Below are positions 58,089 to 64,000 of a stretch of DNA of 64,000 nucleotides, one piece after another. The notes under the pieces are model-generated. The model was not told where the DNA came from. It saw only the letters and a list, made by a program, of their open reading frames with translations, and made no database searches. This DNA is from Psychrobacter sp. Ps6. Lineage in GTDB: Bacteria; Pseudomonadota; Gammaproteobacteria; Pseudomonadales; Moraxellaceae. Made by a program: the position numbers and the translations under genes. The stretch is from contig NZ_JADQAI010000006.1 in the NCBI RefSeq assembly GCF_022129235.1, forward strand, positions 62,001-126,000, written 5' to 3'. Numbering within the stretch: position 1 is the stretch's first letter; the number at the start of each line of letters is the position of its first letter.

Positions 58089-60053
58089 TTATATTGTCTG
58101 TGTATCATCCTGCCGATAACCTGCCACAAATGTTGTTAATTGAGATTTTAGCCACACAACATCATCTTCTTTCGCTTTATCAGGTGTATGCGTCAAGACT
58201 TCCTCAATATCATGTAATGGGAAGCTGTGTTCCATCGCTTGCATAATAAGAGGATGCTCAGTCGTTTCGATGTTGTCATCTCCAATGATCAGCTCTTCAT
58301 AGAGCTTTTCGCCTGGACGCAAACCTGTAAACATTATCTCAATATCACCGTTAGGATGATTATCATCTTTGACCTCACAACCACTTAAATGAATCATGCG
58401 CCGTGCCAGATCGACAATTTTTACAGGATTACCCATATCGAGAACAAAGACTTCTCCACCTTTGGCCATAGCACCTGCTTGGATTACTAAATTTGCTGCC
58501 TCTGGTATCGTCATAAAATAGCGCGTGACATCAGGGTGGGTAACAGTAATCGGAAGCCCCTGCTCAATCTGCTTGGTAAAAACAGGTACCACTGAGCCAG
58601 ATGAACCAAGGACGTTGCCAAATCGCACCATACTGATACAGGTTTTATTACTGACTTTACTGAGCCCCTGGCAAGTCAACTCGGCCATACGTTTAGTCGC
58701 TCCCATAACGTTGGTGGGCCGCACCGCTTTATCTGTAGAGATAAGTACAAATGTGTCAACCTCGGCGCGTATGGCGGCACACGCGCAGTGATAGGTACCT
58801 TTGGTATTATTAATCAATCCTTCAAAAGGATTAAACTCAACAATAGGTACGTGCTTATAGGCTGCTGCGTGATATACCGTCTGTATACTGTATTCCTGAA
58901 ACACACGATATAACTTATCCTCATTAGTAACATTGCCAATAAGAGCGACTATCTGAATATCCTGATATTCAGGATTACGTTTCTGCTTAGCGAGCAACTC
59001 TTGATGGATGCTATAGAGTGCAAATTCAGACACTTCGTACAGCACCAGACATTGCGGTTTATTTTTGATAATCTGTCTGCACAGCTCACTACCAATAGAA
59101 CCACCAGCACCCGTAACTAGCACGTTTTTTCTTGTGATATTTTTAGCAAGCAGACGTTCATCAGGCTCAACAGTTTGCCTATCAAGCACATCCAAAATAT
59201 CAATCTTATGCATATGGCTGACAGTCACTTTTTCATCAGCAATCTCTTGTAAACTGGGGAGCTCTTTTATCTTGATGGATATATCTGCCAGTTTATTGAT
59301 AATCTGACGTTTACGAGCGCGACTGATAGAGGGTACTGCCAAAAAAATTTGCGCAATATTAAGCTCATCAACTATCTCAATAAGATCTTGGGCTGCGTTA
59401 ATCTTTTTACCTAGCACATATGCGCCTGTTAACTGCGGATCATCATCAACAAACGCTACCACATTATACTTATGTGAATTTCTCAAGCCTTCTAATAGTT
59501 TTTGCCCTGCATGCCCTGCACCATAAATGACAACATTATCTAGATCTGACATATTTTTTTGATGTTCTACAGCATTCTTTTGCCAACGTGTTAATAATTC
59601 CTTTATAGTTAACCTACTGTTCCACAGCCAAATAAAGAACATGAATAAAAACAAAATGGGTGCTGAGCGCGGTATGGTTGGCAAGACTTCAAAATACAAT
59701 ATAACCTCATATAGTATAATAAGTACAAAAAACAACTGTAATACACGTCCCATCAATGAATCAAAAAACCCGCGCGCTACACCTCTATAAAAACCTATAA
59801 GATGCAAACTAATGATAGGAATCAGAGCGTATAAACATAACGATAATAATGGAATATGAGCGTCCATATAACCAAAACGTAATGATAAGGCAAAAAACAG
59901 ACATACTACTGCCATTAAAAAATCGGCAGTAGTTAGAATGCTCTTTTTGACACTGCGAGGTAATGCCAGCAGTTGCAGAACCATGCGCTGTAACTGACTG
60001 GGACTGTCGTAACTTTCTTGAGACCTAAGATCACCATTTGGCTCAATATTCAT
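58089..60053 (-). CDS. pglF: UDP-GlcNAc 4,6-dehydratase, membrane type (PglF/WeeK/WbpM-like)
   Basis: First step to UDP-diNAcBac: converts UDP-GlcNAc to the 4-keto-6-deoxy sugar. Over 654 residues: about four N-terminal membrane helices (to about 145), a first Rossmann-like domain (VVIYGAGHAGQKLLEG, 174), and a catalytic SDR domain with TGAGGSIGSEL (315). The active site has S/TDK (STDKAV, 439-444) and Met450-x3-Lys454 in place of the usual Tyr-x3-Lys, as in WbpM and PglF. Its partners (pglE, pglD, pglC) are 10 kb away at the other end of the locus. Confidence 0.93.
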   Translation of the reverse strand: MNIEPNGDLRSQESYDSPSQLQRMVLQLLALPRSVKKSILTTADFLMAVVCLFFALSLRFGYMDAHIPLLSLCLYALIPIISLHLIGFYRGVARGFFDSLMGRVLQLFFVLIILYEVILYFEVLPTIPRSAPILFLFMFFIWLWNSRLTIKELLTRWQKNAVEHQKNMSDLDNVVIYGAGHAGQKLLEGLRNSHKYNVVAFVDDDPQLTGAYVLGKKINAAQDLIEIVDELNIAQIFLAVPSISRARKRQIINKLADISIKIKELPSLQEIADEKVTVSHMHKIDILDVLDRQTVEPDERLLAKNITRKNVLVTGAGGSIGSELCRQIIKNKPQCLVLYEVSEFALYSIHQELLAKQKRNPEYQDIQIVALIGNVTNEDKLYRVFQEYSIQTVYHAAAYKHVPIVEFNPFEGLINNTKGTYHCACAAIRAEVDTFVLISTDKAVRPTNVMGATKRMAELTCQGLSKVSNKTCISMVRFGNVLGSSGSVVPVFTKQIEQGLPITVTHPDVTRYFMTIPEAANLVIQAGAMAKGGEVFVLDMGNPVKIVDLARRMIHLSGCEVKDDNHPNGDIEIMFTGLRPGEKLYEELIIGDDNIETTEHPLIMQAMEHSFPLHDIEEVLTHTPDKAKEDDVVWLKSQLTTFVAGYRQDDTQTI

Positions 60054-60083
60054 AAATTTAATACTCAGCTGATATATTGATGA

Positions 60084-62324
60084 TTATTTATTGTTGCCAT
60101 AGGCATAACTATAATGATAGCTGTATTTGCTCATAATACCTTGCTGTACATCATTCAAAATAATTCCATCTACTTCTATATTTGCTTTATTCATTTGATT
60201 GACAGCATAGACCAGTTGTCCCTCAATTGAGTTATCATATCTAGTTACCATAAGTACTTTGTCAGCATATTGCGCCAGTATCATCGCATCAGAAGCTGCA
60301 AGTATCGGTGGTGTATCAATAATAATATAGTCATAGCGTAAGCCTAGCTCTTTCATTAAACCATTAAGCCTACTATTAGACAGTAGTGATGCAGGATTAC
60401 GTGGATGCTCACCCCTAGGCATAAAATCGATATTATCTATCCCTGTCGAATGAATAAAATGACTAAGCTCTCCTGATGAAACCGTATTACCTTGTAGTGA
60501 CGTATTGTCATTCTGTGAAAGGTAATCGGCTAAGCCATTGTCTTGATTCATACTGAACATCTTGTGCAACTCACCCAAGCGCATGTCTGCATCCATGATC
60601 AGTACTTTTTTATCGAGCTGAGCAAAAACTTCTGTTAAGTTAGCAGAAATAAATGATTTACCAACGCCAGGACTCTCGCCAGTAATTAAAATAACCTTAG
60701 CTCTTTGAGCTACTTGCTCTGCTGTCGGCATACCGAACATCAGGCTCGTTCTTAAGCTTTTGATGGCTTCATAACTCAAGCTGTTACTATCAGCATAGGC
60801 CAGCAAACGATTAGGCGCTTTTTTATCTTTACGTAATCTGGTTAGTAGAGGTGAACGGGGTATCGTCGCGACCACAGATACGCCTGTTTTTGCTTCGATA
60901 CGTTCAGGGTCTTTAACCACATTTCTAAGCATGTTTTTCAGGAGTACGAGCATTGTTCCAAGCATCGTCCCTAATAACATCGCCAATATGATAATTTGTA
61001 GTTTCTTTGGCGCGATCGCTCGGTGGGTACTGATTGGTAAATCAATGATACGAGCGAAACCAATTTGACCAGCTTTGACGATCTTTAACTGTTCGTAGTT
61101 TTTGAGTAGCGTGAGATAGATCTCTCTGTTGATCGTCGTATCAGCTGATAGTTGTAAAAACTCTCTTTGTATCTCAGGTAATCCTGCAATAGTGTTATCT
61201 ATTTCTTGTCTTCTAGCATTAAGTACTGCAAGTTGATCATTGATCTGGATTACTAATGGATGCTCTTCCGTATAATAAGTAGTGAGATCCGCTTTTTTCA
61301 ATTTTAGCTCATTGAGTTGCAGCTCAATTTGCGAGCTCTCTGTTAAAAGTAGTTCGGCTTCTTTTGCCACATCAATAGTACCGTACTTTTTACGGAATTC
61401 ATTGAATATTGCTTCAGAATCCTCCAACCTTTTCTTTAGGGTCGGAATTTGAGTTTCCATAAAGCTGATGGTTTTAGTGGTCTCTTCAGAACCACGAGAC
61501 TGATTTTGATCAATATAAGATAAAACGATTTGTTTTAGGATCAAACTGGTTTGTTGCTGATTGGCTCCGGTCATAGACAACTGAATAATGCCAGTCTGCT
61601 TGCCTTTTTCAACCACAGATAAAGCACTATTTAACCGCTCTGTCGTCATTTGGAGAGACTGCTTAGTAAGATTGATTAAATAACCATCAGCAGGTAAATT
61701 ATTTACTGTGATTTGAATTTGACCATCTGTGCCTCTGAACTGCTGGGGCTGACCTATCTCACCTTTGAAATCTTCAAAGCCATTGCTCAAGACAAACCCA
61801 GTCTCTGAGCGCATCAAGCTAAATGATTGATTTAAATACTCTTGAGATACATTAAACTGACTGATTTCTACTTCACCATCTTTAGTTTTAAGCGACACAC
61901 CTTCAGGTTTATTTATTTGAGTCGCAGTACTATCACTTTTTATTCTATCTAAGGTGCCAATATTAGGGTCAGATAGGCGAATACGTAAATGCAGTAAACT
62001 GACAACAGGCTCTAAAATCATACGCGACCTTATCAGCTCTGCCTCTGCTTGGGCTTTACTAACTTCCGACCCAACTAACTCAGAAATATCAGCCCCTAGT
62101 GCTGCCACTCCTTTGGAGTTCTCTTCAATTTGAATAAGTGCATCTGACTTAAAGGTAGGGTTGACATATCTACTATACAAAACCCCAATTACTAGGCCTA
62201 ATACAGCAAAAAATACGATGATTTTCCAGCCGCGCAAAATGGCAAACAGCAGCGCCATAAGATCAATGTCATCATTATCTTCTTTCGAAACAGGTTTTGA
62301 TAAATTTTTCGAATCTGTACTCAT
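60084..62324 (-). CDS. wzc: Capsule co-polymerase and tyrosine autokinase Wzc
   Basis: Inner-membrane BY-kinase that sets capsule chain length and couples to the Wza channel. The 746 residues: Wzz domain between helices at about 33-52 and 444-464, a coiled-coil-rich periplasmic part (about 290-430), then a cytoplasmic kinase with Walker A GESPGVGKS (549-557), Walker A' IMDADMR (576) and Walker B IIIDTPP (667). The tail has five alternating tyrosines (734, 736, 738, 740, 742), the autophosphorylation cluster. It lies between pglF and wzb. Confidence 0.95.
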   Translation of the reverse strand: MSTDSKNLSKPVSKEDNDDIDLMALLFAILRGWKIIVFFAVLGLVIGVLYSRYVNPTFKSDALIQIEENSKGVAALGADISELVGSEVSKAQAEAELIRSRMILEPVVSLLHLRIRLSDPNIGTLDRIKSDSTATQINKPEGVSLKTKDGEVEISQFNVSQEYLNQSFSLMRSETGFVLSNGFEDFKGEIGQPQQFRGTDGQIQITVNNLPADGYLINLTKQSLQMTTERLNSALSVVEKGKQTGIIQLSMTGANQQQTSLILKQIVLSYIDQNQSRGSEETTKTISFMETQIPTLKKRLEDSEAIFNEFRKKYGTIDVAKEAELLLTESSQIELQLNELKLKKADLTTYYTEEHPLVIQINDQLAVLNARRQEIDNTIAGLPEIQREFLQLSADTTINREIYLTLLKNYEQLKIVKAGQIGFARIIDLPISTHRAIAPKKLQIIILAMLLGTMLGTMLVLLKNMLRNVVKDPERIEAKTGVSVVATIPRSPLLTRLRKDKKAPNRLLAYADSNSLSYEAIKSLRTSLMFGMPTAEQVAQRAKVILITGESPGVGKSFISANLTEVFAQLDKKVLIMDADMRLGELHKMFSMNQDNGLADYLSQNDNTSLQGNTVSSGELSHFIHSTGIDNIDFMPRGEHPRNPASLLSNSRLNGLMKELGLRYDYIIIDTPPILAASDAMILAQYADKVLMVTRYDNSIEGQLVYAVNQMNKANIEVDGIILNDVQQGIMSKYSYHYSYAYGNNK

Positions 62325-62369
62325 AACTATAGGTCTACCACTTCAGCTTGTTCATCGGATAAGCATTAC

Positions 62370-62801
62370 TTAGCTAATTTTATCGGCCCACTGATCGAGA
62401 CCATCAACAATATCTTGATATGCTGTCTCAAAAGCGCTCATTTCATGTTTATATGGGTCAGCAATATCCTTATTTTGCCAGTGACCAAGCTTAAAGGTTT
62501 TACCACGGCAAAATGGCCAACGTTCCTCAATCCATTTAGTCTGACTATCTGACATGGTAAAAATAAGGTCAGCTTTTTTTGCTAATTTTTCGTCGATTTG
62601 TTTGGCTACATGGTCTGTAATATCTATCTGCTGTTCAGTCATAATTTTGAGAGCAGATGAATCTGCAGGATGTCCAATTAAAGCTCCAACGCCTGCAGAG
62701 TCAATTACTTTGTTAGGATAACGCTTTTTTAGTAACGCTTCTGCCATCGGACTACGGCAAATATTACCAACACAAACGACCAAAATATTGTTAAACGCCA
62801 T
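62370..62801 (-). CDS. wzb: Low-molecular-weight protein tyrosine phosphatase Wzb
   Basis: Removes phosphate from the Wzc tyrosine tail, allowing cycling of capsule export. The 143 residues have the active-site loop CVGNICRSP (Cys10, Arg16) and the acid/base Asp in the DPYKHE motif near the C-terminus. Thirteen bases follow wza and 45 bases precede wzc. Confidence 0.95.
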   Translation of the reverse strand: MAFNNILVVCVGNICRSPMAEALLKKRYPNKVIDSAGVGALIGHPADSSALKIMTEQQIDITDHVAKQIDEKLAKKADLIFTMSDSQTKWIEERWPFCRGKTFKLGHWQNKDIADPYKHEMSAFETAYQDIVDGLDQWADKIS

Positions 62802-62813
62802 AATTATCGTTAC

Positions 62814-63923
62814 CTATAGAGTTGAAAGAGATCTAAACGCAGTAGTGGAAGGTAGTAAGGCGCTAATAACACGATTCCAGCGTGTAAGACCAGTTGGGTC
62901 AACATAGACAATATCATTAGGATACATCTCAAAACGATTAGCAAGCGCAAAGCTAGTAACCGTTTGCATATCCACATAATAAATATCAGTTGCTCTCGTA
63001 TTGAGATTGTCACGAACGACGTATATCTTGGCCGCATTAGCCGTATTAGAATTGAGACCTTTGGACTCCCCTAAAACTTGTGCCAAGCTGATACCTTGCT
63101 CTAAGATGGGTACTGGCTCCACTTGTCCAAACTCTCCCAACACATATACCTTATTACGTTCTTGGCTATTGACATGGATAGAGTCACCATCTTGTAAATA
63201 AATTTGGTTGGCAGAAGCACCCATCTGTCGTAACGACTGTAAACCTATATTGTAGCTTGTACCTTTACGGTTCAGCACAACATTGTTTGAATCACCTGTA
63301 GGCGTTGCACCACCTGCCATAGAAATTGCCCCATATAGAGAAACGGGCACATCAGCAATAGGGAACTCACCGGGCTGCTTAACTTCGCCATCGATAAAAA
63401 ACTTATTGCCACGATAATTAATGATTTTCACTTGTGGATCTGGATACCTGAGATAACGCTGAAGGCGACTTTGCAAGTTCGCTGTAAATTGTGGCACACT
63501 CATACCGCTAGCTTTTATACGACCAATAAGTGGGAACTGAATAAACCCTTGCTGATCTATAGGAAAACCAGATGCATATGGATTGGATGCACTACTACTG
63601 TTGGTCAAAGGAGGCGCTATGTCAGGATAACCTACCAACGTAATACCTAAAATATCTCCTTTAGCAATACGATAATCCACTTGACCAGACGTATTAATCA
63701 AACGTATTAAATCACTACTTGGTGTGATCGTTTTTTTCGGTGGTAATGTTGCTAAATTTAAGGGCTGGACATTAAATTCTATACCATTCTCTGCAGTAAA
63801 AGATCCACTGGGTGGTAACTGACCAGCTTGAAGCCCAGAATTGATGGTTGTAGTAGCACATCCATAGAGCATACTACTAGCTAACAAACATGCTGCACTC
63901 AACAACTTAGTTGTTTGTCTCAT
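62814..63923 (-). CDS. wza: Capsule export outer-membrane lipoprotein Wza
   Basis: Octameric outer-membrane channel for capsule. The 369 residues begin with a lipoprotein signal (Cys22 in SMLYGC), followed by a Poly_export domain (YRIAKGDILGITLVGYPDI) and SLBB domains (KFFIDGEVKQPGEFPI and KVYVLGEFGQVEPVPI). The C-terminus has a short segment where other Wza proteins carry the amphipathic barrel helix. An AAGGGG ribosome site lies upstream. It is the first gene of the locus; the promoter lies in, or beyond, the 77 bases before the window edge. Confidence 0.95.
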   Translation of the reverse strand: MRQTTKLLSAACLLASSMLYGCATTTINSGLQAGQLPPSGSFTAENGIEFNVQPLNLATLPPKKTITPSSDLIRLINTSGQVDYRIAKGDILGITLVGYPDIAPPLTNSSSASNPYASGFPIDQQGFIQFPLIGRIKASGMSVPQFTANLQSRLQRYLRYPDPQVKIINYRGNKFFIDGEVKQPGEFPIADVPVSLYGAISMAGGATPTGDSNNVVLNRKGTSYNIGLQSLRQMGASANQIYLQDGDSIHVNSQERNKVYVLGEFGQVEPVPILEQGISLAQVLGESKGLNSNTANAAKIYVVRDNLNTRATDIYYVDMQTVTSFALANRFEMYPNDIVYVDPTGLTRWNRVISALLPSTTAFRSLSTL

Positions 63924-64000
63924 ATCAAAAAGCCCCTTCTATTACTGCAATCATATAAAACGACTAAAAACAGTTTTGTATTGATAATTTGCATCGACGT

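Noticed and set aside
63924..64000. Search for a JUMPstart/ops element before wza
   Set aside because: The 77 bases available show a ribosome site but nothing resembling the GGCGGTAG core. The real leader may lie beyond the window.

Overview
The window looks like a contiguous stretch of a gammaproteobacterial chromosome, most likely Psychrobacter or a close Moraxellaceae relative. Three things point there: the gene order ndk-rlmN-pilF-rodZ-ispG-hisS-yfgM-bamB-der, a capsule locus of the Acinetobacter/Psychrobacter type (wza-wzb-wzc plus weeH-K/pglCDEF-like genes), and moderate base composition. This rests on family recognition, not on a database search. I count 54 protein genes and two tRNA genes. 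I see no insertion sequences, phage genes, CRISPR arrays or rRNA. Almost everything is on the minus strand; the only plus-strand genes are a small secreted protein and dacC (21950-24063), a DUF2237 protein and corA (40564-42262), and the two tRNAs.

Region by region. 1-4256: a ferric-iron ABC importer transcribed fbpA-fbpB-fbpC, with fbpC running off the left edge. 4553-10242: envelope genes and one rRNA methylase: rsmE/waaA, a Sel1-repeat membrane protein and a cardiolipin synthase. 10522-10726: tRNA-Val(UAC) and tRNA-Asp(GUC) with their own promoter and terminator. 10911-17903: a molybdenum block transcribed moeA-moaA-moaB-mobA-moaC-moaD-moaE-modA-modB, covering most cofactor steps and molybdate uptake but with no modC ATPase gene in view. 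18259-24063: peptidoglycan and stationary-phase genes (mltB, a degenerate nlpD, surE, a small secreted protein, and the PBP5/6-type carboxypeptidase). 24261-26222: an orphan hybrid-like histidine kinase.

26407-36999 is the conserved ndk-to-der block, joining ribosome assembly, outer-membrane assembly, isoprenoid synthesis, cell shape and type IV pili. It is followed by purA and hisZ (37331-40076), then DUF2237, corA, a PsiE-like protein and folD.

44054-63923 is a complete Wzy-dependent capsule locus, read from wza at the right towards wzi at the left. It holds export and phosphoregulation (wza, wzb, wzc), a UDP-diNAcBac-type pathway split between the two ends (pglF-like near the right; pglE-, pglD- and pglC-like near the left), UDP-HexNAcA synthesis (tviB/wbpO and tviC/wbpP), a strikingly AT-rich central cassette (wzx, an adenylate-forming CapK-like ligase, wzy, two glycosyltransferases), a PglA-like transferase, and wzi. 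Three transferases plus the initiating phosphotransferase suggest a tetrasaccharide repeat begun on a bacillosamine-type sugar. The most distinctive item is the CapK-like enzyme, whose role in capsule building is not obvious.
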